A DNA stretch of 8,362 nt from Woeseiaceae bacterium (GTDB lineage: Bacteria; Pseudomonadota; Gammaproteobacteria; Steroidobacterales; Woeseiaceae). This document shows, in pieces, positions 1 through 8,357 of this stretch. The notes under the pieces were generated by a model. It made no database searches, was not told the origin of the DNA, and worked only from the letters and a program-made list of their open reading frames with translations. Every line of letters begins with the position of its first letter. Within the stretch, counting starts at the first letter, position 1. The stretch spans positions 96,690-105,051 of the forward strand of contig PBAE01000005.1 in the NCBI GenBank assembly GCA_002715745.1, given 5' to 3'. The translations under genes and the position numbers were made by a program.

Positions 1-1370
1 AGAACCCAGTAAAATGCCAAGAAAAAAGGCATTTGTATGAGCATAGGGACACAGCCAGCAGCCGGATTTACTTTTTCTCTTTTATACAGTTCCATGGTCG
101 CCCTACCCAACTGCTCCCTGTTGTCTTTATAACGTTCCTGAATAGACTTTAATCTAGGTGCAAGAGCTCTCATTTTTGCCATTGAATGACCCGATTTTTC
201 CGTTAACTTATAGAAAAGCAATTTTATAAATACCGTAACCAAAATAATAGAAAACCCCCAATTATTGACATACGAATATATGAAGTTTAAAAGCCAGAAT
301 AGCGGATCAGATAATAGAGTTAGAAAACCATAGTCAACAGTTAATTTAAGTGTTGGTGTGATCTCTTCCATTTGTGATTGTAGTTTAGGTCCCGTGAAAA
401 CATTTGTTTTAAATCTTATGTTTTCTCCTGGATATACAGATTGGGTCGGACCAATAAGACTGGCTATGATTTTGTCATTATCTGCGTTTATTTGATATCG
501 AAACTCATCGTCCGTTACTGGGATAATGGCTGTTACAAAGTGATGTTGAATTGTTCCTAACCATCCGCTTGACGCGCTATATTTTAGCGGGCCTTCTTCA
601 AGGAGATCTGATGGATCAACTTTCTCGCTCTTCTCTCCGTCGAAAATTACAGGACCATCAAATGAAAAGCTCTCAACGTCGAACATTGATCTATCATCCT
701 TGTTTACTCTTCTCACCAGCTGAGAGTATTGTGCACCTCTCCACTCCTGGTTCGAATCGTTTCGTACAATTTGTTCTAATCGAATATTATAATTACCCTG
801 TTTAAGAATAAATTGCTTCTCTACACTAATACCATCCCCGCTCTCCCATCTGAACGGGACAATCAGGTCACCGTCAAAATTTAACTCATAATTTTCTGAG
901 TCAGATGAAAATTTAACAAGGTGATTGGCTTCTTGTTTTTTATCAGAAGCTCTAATTCCTGATTGGATGAGACCATAGTTATTGATTGATTGGTTTATTA
1001 GCTCTACTAAATCTTGAGGCTTATCCTTTGATATAGGATAGTCTAAGAGCTTTATATCCTGAATTGTCGCCCCCACAGGATTTACGCTAATTTCAAGAAC
1101 ATCGGTTTTTATTTTTACAATATCTGTCCCAAGTATTTCGTTTGTTTGCAGCGGCCCAGCCTCTCTATTGATCGGGCTTGTTTGTATATCAATTATTTCT
1201 GGAACATTGTTTTCAAGACTTATCTGGTTGTTTTGCTTTATGTTTTGTGCGGTCTCGACGCTTCTATCCATGTATTGATAATTTTGGGCATCTTGTTGGA
1301 TCCAGGCTTGATAATTCAAAAGGCACATGAAGCCGAATACTGCCCATATAAAAAACCTTTGATTATCCAT
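1..1370 (-). CDS. yidC: Membrane protein insertase YidC (C-terminus cut by window edge)
   Basis: YidC inserts proteins into the inner membrane, with SecYEG or alone, and helps fold them. The frame is open without a stop for 456 codons from the ATG at 1370 to the window edge; the E. coli protein has 548 residues, so roughly the last 90 are missing. Visible parts are an N-terminal membrane anchor (residues about 7-22, FFIWAVFGFMCLL), a large periplasmic domain (about 25-350), a membrane segment around NNWGFSIILVTVFIKLLFY (about 368-387), the cytoplasmic loop starting SMAKMRALAPRLKSIQERY (396 onward), and the family motif KVNPAAGCVPMLIQMPFFLA near the break. The start is supported by TAGGGA at 1379-1384, 8 bases upstream and inside rnpA. 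The ATG overlaps the rnpA stop by 8 bases, so the two are probably cotranscribed and coupled. Odd point: Lys383 sits where most YidC proteins have the groove arginine (E. coli R366). Identification is secure. Confidence 0.97.
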   Translation of the reverse strand, partial: MDNQRFFIWAVFGFMCLLNYQAWIQQDAQNYQYMDRSVETAQNIKQNNQISLENNVPEIIDIQTSPINREAGPLQTNEILGTDIVKIKTDVLEISVNPVGATIQDIKLLDYPISKDKPQDLVELINQSINNYGLIQSGIRASDKKQEANHLVKFSSDSENYELNFDGDLIVPFRWESGDGISVEKQFILKQGNYNIRLEQIVRNDSNQEWRGAQYSQLVRRVNKDDRSMFDVESFSFDGPVIFDGEKSEKVDPSDLLEEGPLKYSASSGWLGTIQHHFVTAIIPVTDDEFRYQINADNDKIIASLIGPTQSVYPGENIRFKTNVFTGPKLQSQMEEITPTLKLTVDYGFLTLLSDPLFWLLNFIYSYVNNWGFSIILVTVFIKLLFYKLTEKSGHSMAKMRALAPRLKSIQERYKDNREQLGRATMELYKREKVNPAAGCVPMLIQMPFFLAFYWV

Positions 1371-1713
1371 GATGCTTTTCCCTAGAAATTTTGATCCAGT
1401 GACGCATTAAACTTTCAGTCAGTACATGCGTTTCGTTATTATAGGTTGTATGTTTATTCAAAACTACAATATCATGCCCCTTAAGCTTAGATATATTTCT
1501 TCGGAATGATTCTCTTATTATTCTTTTTAGCCTGTTTCTTTTGTGGGCATGCTTACAGTTCTTCTTTGAAATTATCAAGCCTAATCTGGGATAGTTTTTA
1601 GTATTTTCTCTATATAGAACCGTGAAGTTTGGGTCTCTTGTTTTTCTTGGGTTTTCAAACACAAAATCAAAATCTTTTTTTACTAACAGTCGATTATTTT
1701 TTCGAAACTGCAT
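1363..1713 (-). CDS. rnpA: Ribonuclease P protein component
   Basis: This is the small basic protein subunit of RNase P. It binds the catalytic RNA (rnpB, not in this window) and aids recognition of the 5' leader of precursor tRNAs. The 116-residue product is within the usual family length. It has the N-terminal NRLLVKKDFDFVF segment (7-19), the PRLGLIISKK strand (42-51) and the diagnostic RNR motif in HKRNRLKRIIRESFRR (57-72), followed by DIVVLNK (81-87). It lies 43 bases downstream of rpmH, as in most bacteria. No clear Shine-Dalgarno sequence precedes the ATG at 1713, so it may depend on readthrough from rpmH translation or on an A/T-rich leader. Its last codons and stop (1363-1365) overlap the yidC start, and no yidD lies between them. 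Confidence 0.97.
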   Translation of the reverse strand: MQFRKNNRLLVKKDFDFVFENPRKTRDPNFTVLYRENTKNYPRLGLIISKKNCKHAHKRNRLKRIIRESFRRNISKLKGHDIVVLNKHTTYNNETHVLTESLMRHWIKISREKHHG

Positions 1714-1756
1714 GCTATAAATTAAAAGGATTTTATTTTCTTATAGTACCGAAATG

Positions 1757-1897
1757 TTAGTGTGACGGCGAAAGCCGAATACGTCCCTTAGCCCTTCTTC
1801 TGTTAATTACTGCTCTTCCTGATTTTGTGGACATTCTAGTTCTAAACCCATGAGTTCTCGCTCGCTTCAAGTTACTCGGTTGAAATGTTCTTTTCAT
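1757..1897 (-). CDS. rpmH: 50S ribosomal protein L34
   Basis: L34 is a very small, arginine/lysine-rich protein of the large ribosomal subunit that packs against 23S rRNA. The 46-residue product starts [19 protein letters not shown] and ends in an [14 protein letters not shown] tail, matching the E. coli protein in length and pattern ([23 protein letters not shown]). The ATG at 1895-1897 follows TAGGG (1906-1910 on the minus strand) with an 8-base spacer, a good ribosome-binding site. It is the first gene of the leftward rpmH-rnpA-yidC set and diverges from dnaA across a 186-base gap. This is the standard gene neighbourhood beside bacterial dnaA. Identification is certain despite the short length. 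Confidence 0.97.
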   Translation of the reverse strand: MKRTFQPSNLKRARTHGFRTRMSTKSGRAVINRRRAKGRIRLSPSH

Positions 1898-1952
1898 CGG
1901 TGTTGCCCTAGTTATTGATTAATCTAATTTTTCTCTAGAAAATGAGCAGAAA

Positions 1953-1981
1953 AGGTTACTTGTGCATGATTCTTATGTCAA
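1953..1981 (-). promoter_or_regulatory. Candidate rpmH-rnpA-yidC promoter
   Basis: On the minus strand a perfect TTGACA (1976-1981) is followed after 17 bases by TAACCT (1953-1958), a weak match (3 of 6) to the -10 consensus. Transcription would start near 1946, giving a leader of about 50 bases before rpmH. The perfect -35 and correct spacing favour it; the poor -10 leaves real doubt. Confidence 0.4.
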
Positions 1982-2016
1982 CTAAAAATTAACAGAAAAA
2001 TTATCATTAAAATAAC

Positions 2017-2052
2017 TTGGACCTGTGGATAACTTTTAATATACATTATAAG
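2017..2052 (+). promoter_or_regulatory. Candidate dnaA promoter region
   Basis: TTGGAC (2017-2022) and TATACA (2040-2045) are separated by 17 bases, and a second possible -10, TATAAG, lies at 2047-2052. The perfect DnaA box (2024-2032) falls in the spacer, so bound DnaA would block RNA polymerase. Both hexamers are imperfect, so the exact promoter is uncertain; the regulatory layout is an inference. Confidence 0.35.
2024..2032 (-). promoter_or_regulatory. DnaA box (perfect consensus) upstream of dnaA
   Basis: TGTGGATAA on the plus strand is the exact reverse complement of TTATCCACA, the high-affinity DnaA-binding consensus. It lies 51 bases before the dnaA start codon and is the only perfect box I found in either control region. 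A DnaA box here usually mediates autorepression of dnaA; it could also belong to an origin module in the rpmH-dnaA gap. Confidence 0.85.
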
Positions 2053-2083
2053 ATATTGTACTTTATGGTCTTATTCAAAAACA

Positions 2084-3418
2084 ATGTCACTAGAAACCAC
2101 ACAAATATGGCCTGAATGCCGACGAACCCTCAAAGGAGAGATACCCGAAAAGCTCTTTAACACCTGGATTCTGCCAATCCAGTCTATTGAAAAAAAGGAC
2201 AGTATCCAGCTATTGGCGCCCAATACTTTTGTTCTAAAAAAGGTGACCCAGGACTACCTGGATAGAATTAAAGAAATCGTACTCCAGAAAAACAGCTCTA
2301 TCAACATATCTTTTTCTGTCGGTTCGAGAGATATCGAGAGTGCAACAAAACAAAAGAAACTAAGTGTAGCTCGAGAGAGGTTGGATAGACCAAAAGTCGA
2401 AAGCCGACTCAACCCCAGCTTTACGTTCGATGCTTTTGTTGAGGGGAAAAGCAACCAGCTTGCAAGGGCAGCGGCAATACAAGTTTCAGAGAATATCGGA
2501 AGATCATATAACCCGCTTTTCATATACGGTGGTGTGGGCTTAGGAAAAACGCATCTGATGCAGGCAGTTGGTAACTCGCTACTTTCAATAGATCCGGGAG
2601 CCAGGATCAGTTACGTTCACTCAGAAAGATTTGTTGGCGATATGGTTCGTGGACTTCAACATAATACAATTTCAGAGTTTAAAAGGACATATAGATCGCT
2701 AGATGCATTGTTAATTGATGATATTCAGTTCTTTGCAGGAAAAGAAAGATCACAAGAAGAATTTTTTCACACTTTTAATGCTCTTTTGGAGGGCCAAAAA
2801 CAGATAATACTCACATGCGATCGATATCCGAAGGAAGTTTCTGGGTTAGAAGAGAGACTCAAATCTAGGTTTGGGTGGGGTCTTACTGTAGCGATTGAGC
2901 CCCCAGAACTTGAGACATCGGTCGCAATTCTAATGAAAAAGTCCAATATGGAAGGAGTATATCTACCTGAGGAGGTAGCGTTTTTTATTGCAAAGAGAAT
3001 CAGGTCAAATATTAGAGAACTAGAAGGTGCACTGAGAAGGGTTATAGCTAATGCACAGTTTACAGGATCAGAAATTAATCTAGATTTTGCAAAAGATGCG
3101 CTGAAAGATCTCCTTTCTATGCAAGAAAGATTGGTATCTATAGAGAATATCCAAAAAACTGTTGCTGGGTACTTCAAATTGAGAGTGGCAGATTTATTAT
3201 CGAAGAGGAGGAGTAGGTCTGTCGCAAGACCAAGGCAAATAGCCATGACGCTAGCAAAAGAGCTTACCAATCATAGCTTGCCTGAAATTGGTGATGCTTT
3301 TGGTGGAAGGGATCATACTACCGTTTTGCATGGTTATAGGCGTATAATGTCTTTAAGAGAAACTGAAAATAGAGTAAATGAAGACTATTTAAACCTGTTG
3401 AGAACACTGACAGGCTAA
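2084..3418 (+). CDS. dnaA: Chromosomal replication initiator protein DnaA
   Basis: DnaA is the AAA+ ATPase that binds DnaA boxes at oriC, melts the origin and recruits the DnaB helicase. The 444-residue protein (E. coli 467) has domain I (about 1-80, with W9, PEKLFNTWI and LAPNTFVL), a short linker (about 82-108), and domain III with Walker [10 protein letters not shown] (149-157), Walker [11 protein letters not shown] (208-217), the sensor 1 region [11 protein letters not shown] (241-251) and [10 protein letters not shown] (258-267). Domain IV has the DNA-binding signature [15 protein letters not shown] (406-420). Compared with E. coli, the linker is short and the DnaB-contact residue E21 aligns with Leu24, a position that also varies in other gammaproteobacteria. 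No Shine-Dalgarno sequence is visible before the ATG, which may keep translation low. The gene diverges from rpmH and is followed by the candidate oriC and dnaN. A DnaA box at 2024-2032 suggests autoregulation. Confidence 0.99.
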   Translation: MSLETTQIWPECRRTLKGEIPEKLFNTWILPIQSIEKKDSIQLLAPNTFVLKKVTQDYLDRIKEIVLQKNSSINISFSVGSRDIESATKQKKLSVARERLDRPKVESRLNPSFTFDAFVEGKSNQLARAAAIQVSENIGRSYNPLFIYGGVGLGKTHLMQAVGNSLLSIDPGARISYVHSERFVGDMVRGLQHNTISEFKRTYRSLDALLIDDIQFFAGKERSQEEFFHTFNALLEGQKQIILTCDRYPKEVSGLEERLKSRFGWGLTVAIEPPELETSVAILMKKSNMEGVYLPEEVAFFIAKRIRSNIRELEGALRRVIANAQFTGSEINLDFAKDALKDLLSMQERLVSIENIQKTVAGYFKLRVADLLSKRRSRSVARPRQIAMTLAKELTNHSLPEIGDAFGGRDHTTVLHGYRRIMSLRETENRVNEDYLNLLRTLTG

Positions 3419-3428
3419 ATGTATAAGA

Positions 3429-3437
3429 TGTTGATAA
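3429..3437 (-). promoter_or_regulatory. DnaA box (one mismatch)
   Basis: TGTTGATAA on the plus strand reads TTATCAACA on the minus strand, one mismatch from TTATCCACA. It begins 11 bases after the dnaA stop codon and is paired with an oppositely oriented box 14 bases further on. Confidence 0.6.
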
Positions 3438-3451
3438 GTTTTTTTTCTTAC

Positions 3452-3460
3452 TTACCCACA
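3452..3460 (+). promoter_or_regulatory. DnaA box (one mismatch)
   Basis: TTACCCACA differs from TTATCCACA only at the fourth base. It lies on the side of the box pair nearest the AT-rich stretch, where an origin would be expected to open. Confidence 0.6.
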
Positions 3461-3570
3461 ATTTACTAACAATTAATAATGGATAAAGGAAGTGTATTAT
3501 AAGTTAATTAAAATATATTATATCATTGTTTTTATTGAATAATTTGAACATATAAACAATACCATGTCTC

Positions 3571-3600
3571 ATTAATAATAATAATAAATATAATATAATC
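3571..3600 (+). repeat. TAA/AAT trinucleotide run in the AT-rich unwinding region
   Basis: The stretch is built from consecutive TAA (equivalently AAT/ATA) triplets, then TATAATATAAT. It is the most repetitive part of the gap and lies just before dnaN. Triplet repeats of this kind resemble the DnaA-trio element that guides DnaA onto single-stranded DNA in some origins; here that role is inferred. The same bases also form two overlapping perfect TATAAT hexamers. Confidence 0.55.
3589..3599 (+). promoter_or_regulatory. Candidate dnaN -10 elements (two overlapping TATAAT)
   Basis: TATAAT occurs at 3589-3594 and again at 3594-3599. Transcription from either would begin around 3601-3606, leaving a leader of about 20 bases that includes the AGGA ribosome-binding site. 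No good -35 hexamer is found at 16-18 bases. In such AT-rich sequence TATAAT can arise by chance, so dnaN may instead be transcribed mainly from the dnaA promoter. Confidence 0.35.
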
Positions 3601-3625
3601 CAATTAATATCAACAGGATAAAATG

Positions 3626-4723
3626 ATGAAAATTGAAGTAAAAACCGAAAGCCTATTAAAATGTCTGCAATCTGTTATCGGCGTCGTTGAGAGAAAGCAG
3701 ACCATGCCAATTCTAGCTAATGTACTGGTAAGTGTAACAGATGAAAAACTATCAATCACAGGAACAGACTTAGAAGTAGAGCTCATCTCAACAACCTCTG
3801 TTTCATCAACTGATAACGGATCCTTTACGATCCCAGGAAGAAAGCTTTTAGATATTTGCAGGGCACTTCCGTCTACATCCGATCTGTCGCTCCAACAAGA
3901 TGATTCAAAGATTTCTATTTCATCAAAAAGGAGTAAATTTAGCCTATCAACTCTTCCGGAAAATGAGTTTCCTCTTATCAAAGGAATCAATGATATAGAA
4001 GTAATATCTGTAGACCAATCTAATTTAAAAAACCTCATTAAAAAAACACACTTTTCAATGGCGCAGCAGGATGTAAGGTATTACTTAAATGGTTTGTTAA
4101 TTGAATCAGAAGGCACCAAACTTAGAGCTGTAGCGACCGACGGCCACCGACTTGCAGTATCTGATACAGATTTAGCAGAGTCAAGAGATGAAAAAAAACA
4201 GGTGATTCTTCCAAGAAAAGGGGTGATTGAGCTTCAGAGACTTCTTGATAAAAAAGGAAAAATTGAAGTTTTGTTGGGATCAAACCATATTCGCGTAAAT
4301 TTTGAAGATGTTTGCTTTACCTCAAAACTGATCGATGGAAACTTTCCAGAGTATCAGCGTGTTATTCCGGCGAACCCCGAAAACAAGCTGAAGGTAAATA
4401 CAGAAAGTCTTAAGGGGGCGCTATCCAGGGCAGCAATATTATCAAATGAGAAATATAGGGGCATTAGGCTTATAGTACAGAAGGATGACCTGATTATTCA
4501 GGCGCATAATCCCGAGCAAGAGCAAGCTGAAGAAAAAATGGAAGTGAACTATGATGGGTCTGAAATTGAGATAGGATTCAATGTCAATTATTTAATTGAT
4601 GCCCTGAATGCTATTGACTCTGAGGATGTACATGTGCTTCTTACGGATAACAATTCAAGTTGTTTGATACAAGACACAAACAACACTTCATATAAGTTTG
4701 TCGTAATGCCTATGCGACTGTAG
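3626..4723 (+). CDS. dnaN: DNA polymerase III sliding clamp (beta subunit)
   Basis: DnaN forms the ring-shaped homodimer that encircles DNA and tethers polymerase III and other clamp-binding partners. The product has 365 residues (E. coli 366). It begins MKIEVKTESLLKCLQSVIGV, contains the typical LSITGTDLEVEL segment, the RAVATDGHRLAVSD motif near the middle and FPEYQRVIP, and ends with the canonical VVMPMRL tail that forms part of the binding cleft. Two tandem ATG codons are possible, at 3623 and 3626. The second is preferred because AGGA (3615-3618) lies 7 bases before it but only 4 before the first, and because the family begins MKF/MKI. The TAG stop (4721-4723) is followed six bases later, in the same frame, by the recF start. 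Three clamp folds appear complete, with no frameshift. Confidence 0.98.
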   Translation: MKIEVKTESLLKCLQSVIGVVERKQTMPILANVLVSVTDEKLSITGTDLEVELISTTSVSSTDNGSFTIPGRKLLDICRALPSTSDLSLQQDDSKISISSKRSKFSLSTLPENEFPLIKGINDIEVISVDQSNLKNLIKKTHFSMAQQDVRYYLNGLLIESEGTKLRAVATDGHRLAVSDTDLAESRDEKKQVILPRKGVIELQRLLDKKGKIEVLLGSNHIRVNFEDVCFTSKLIDGNFPEYQRVIPANPENKLKVNTESLKGALSRAAILSNEKYRGIRLIVQKDDLIIQAHNPEQEQAEEKMEVNYDGSEIEIGFNVNYLIDALNAIDSEDVHVLLTDNNSSCLIQDTNNTSYKFVVMPMRL

Positions 4724-4729
4724 AAAAAA

Positions 4730-5794
4730 TTGTATCTTAGTTTTTTAAAAGCGTCGAACTTTCGTTGTTTTGCAGATATAGAGCTGGAATTTAATCAGAG
4801 GTACAATCTTGTTTATGGCGAGAACGGATCAGGAAAAACCTCTGTCTTAGAGGCAATTTCATATTTAGGAAGAGGGCGTTCTTTCAGAACGAACAACGTG
4901 TCTGATGTCGTGAAATGGGATGAAGAGGATTTGTTGGTTTATGGAAAAATTATCTCTGAAGGCACAGAGAGTTCGCTAGGTATAATTAATGGGAAGTCGG
5001 GCCTCGAATCAAGTGTTAATGGCGATCATACAAGAGGCCTAGCAGGTTTGGCGCACTCTCTACCTTTTCAAATCATAGATCCCAACACCCACAATTTAAT
5101 CGGTGGTGGGCCTGAAGCCAGAAGACAGTATCTTGACTGGATCTTGTTTCACGTGGAACCAGAGTACATAGATATATGGCGAAAATACAAAAAAACACTC
5201 AAACAAAGAAACATCTTACTGAAATCTCATAAAAGAAGATCAGAGGTTCAAAACTGGGACCATGGACTGGCACAATTAGGTGAAAAAATCTCTTTAATGA
5301 GAGATGAAATATTTGTACTTCTTGAGCCGGTTTTGATGGATTTTGCTAATGAATTGCTTGATATGGATATTAATTTGATAATAAATCGTGGTTGGAGTAG
5401 GGATTTAGGCTTCCTAAAGTCACTGTCAGGAAGCATTGATCAAGACATCCAATATAAAAGCACCCAATTGGGGCCTCATAGAGCGGATATAAAGGTATCT
5501 TTAAAAATGGGTGCAGCTAAAAAGCATATATCCAGGGGACAACAAAAGCTTCTGGCATGCGCACTTATAAACGCATCTATCGAGCTAGTCCAATCTCATG
5601 TTGATAAGCCAATTTTGTTGTTATTAGATGATCCTAAAGCTGAATTAGACAATAATTCTACGAAAAAGCTGATAAAACAAGTGTGCTCTCTGAATTCTCA
5701 AATTATCGCTACTTCAATTGATCCAGATGAATCTTTATTTGGTTTGGGAACAAAGCTGTTTCACGTGGAACAGATAATCAAAAAATCCAATTAA
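4730..5794 (+). CDS. recF: DNA replication and repair protein RecF
   Basis: RecF is an SMC-like ATPase that recognises single-strand gap junctions and, with RecO and RecR, loads RecA. The 354-residue product (E. coli 357) has Walker A GENGSGKT (30-37) followed by SVLEAISYLGRGRSFRTN, the ABC-type signature SRGQQKLL (268-275), and Walker B with D-loop LLLLDDPKAELD (296-307). The GPHRADIK segment is also present. The only sensible start is TTG at 4730, since no ATG occurs near the N-terminus and residues 2-14 align with other RecF proteins. There is no Shine-Dalgarno sequence; the start follows the dnaN stop by six bases, which points to translational coupling. dnaN and recF share one frame, separated by TAG AAA AAA. 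Two parS-like sites lie within the gene, and both encode the peptide LFHVE (139-143 and 343-347). Confidence 0.97.
   Translation: MYLSFLKASNFRCFADIELEFNQRYNLVYGENGSGKTSVLEAISYLGRGRSFRTNNVSDVVKWDEEDLLVYGKIISEGTESSLGIINGKSGLESSVNGDHTRGLAGLAHSLPFQIIDPNTHNLIGGGPEARRQYLDWILFHVEPEYIDIWRKYKKTLKQRNILLKSHKRRSEVQNWDHGLAQLGEKISLMRDEIFVLLEPVLMDFANELLDMDINLIINRGWSRDLGFLKSLSGSIDQDIQYKSTQLGPHRADIKVSLKMGAAKKHISRGQQKLLACALINASIELVQSHVDKPILLLLDDPKAELDNNSTKKLIKQVCSLNSQIIATSIDPDESLFGLGTKLFHVEQIIKKSN
5145..5160. other. parS: parS-like ParB-binding site 1, within recF
   Basis: TGTTTCACGTGGAACC is an imperfect 16-bp palindrome centred on CACGTG. It matches the conserved ParB-binding sequence TGTTYCACGTGRAACA at all but the last base. 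ParB binds parS and spreads to form the complex that the ParA ATPase moves to segregate new origins. Location near the origin is typical. It encodes Leu-Phe-His-Val-Glu of RecF. Confidence 0.8.
5757..5772. other. parS: parS-like ParB-binding site 2, near the end of recF
   Basis: TGTTTCACGTGGAACA matches the 16-bp parS consensus completely; its only break from perfect symmetry is the T/G pair next to the CACGTG core. The flanking C and G extend the palindrome by one pair. It shares 15 identical bases with site 1, 612 bases upstream, in the same orientation. It encodes LFHVE close to the RecF C-terminus. parA and parB are not in this window. Confidence 0.88.
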
Positions 5795-5885
5795 ATCAAT
5801 AACTTATATAAATTAATTATCCGTGTCGATAATCACAAAATTATTAAAATATAGCTCAAAAACTCAATCAATTCTGATGAAAAAA

Positions 5886-5894
5886 TGCTATAAT
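5886..5894 (+). promoter_or_regulatory. gyrB promoter, extended -10 element
   Basis: TGCTATAAT is a perfect extended -10 (TGN followed by TATAAT). It lies 24 bases before the gyrB start, in the 124-base recF-gyrB gap. Transcription would start near 5901, giving a leader under 20 bases. No good -35 is seen at the expected place, which an extended -10 can tolerate. This suggests gyrB can be transcribed separately from recF; gyrase promoters are often supercoiling-sensitive, but nothing here proves that. Confidence 0.65.
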
Positions 5895-5915
5895 ATTTTA
5901 TAAATAATGAGTTAA

Positions 5916-8357
<2,442 letters not shown>

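Larger units (their letters stand above)
3419..3622. other. Putative chromosomal replication origin (oriC)
   Basis: The 204-base gap between dnaA and dnaN is a classic oriC location. It starts with two DnaA boxes in opposite orientation, each one mismatch from consensus (3429-3437 and 3452-3460), plus a weaker two-mismatch box AATGGATAA (3478-3486). From about 3488 to 3611 the sequence is almost wholly A/T, suitable as the DNA unwinding element, and ends in a trinucleotide run at 3571-3600. There are no GATC sites, so Dam/SeqA control as in E. coli is not supported here. The alternative is that the origin, or part of it, lies in the rpmH-dnaA gap, which has the single perfect DnaA box. Confidence 0.6.

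Noticed and set aside
551..1385. Plus-strand open frames of 84 and 79 codons at 551-805 and 1146-1385
   Set aside because: They lie antisense to the continuous yidC reading frame, have no recognisable protein features and lack ribosome-binding sites.
2045..2050. Perfect TATAAT on the minus strand, considered as an rpmH -10
   Set aside because: No acceptable -35 lies 16-18 bases away; the nearest candidate, TTGAAT, is 22 bases off, and the leader would be about 150 bases.
2254..3270. Minus-strand open frames within dnaA (2254-2523 and 2767-3270)
   Set aside because: They are antisense to the well-conserved dnaA coding sequence and have compositions typical of shadow frames.
3439..3446. Run of eight T after dnaA, considered as an intrinsic terminator
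   Set aside because: No GC-rich stem precedes it; it fits better as part of the AT-rich origin region.
5817..5825. TTATCCGTG in the recF-gyrB gap, considered as a DnaA box
   Set aside because: Three mismatches in the most conserved half of the site, and no other boxes nearby.
5816..5833. Small hairpin ATTATC-loop-GATAAT after recF, considered as a terminator
   Set aside because: The 6-bp stem is A/T-rich and no T-run follows, so it is unlikely to stop transcription.
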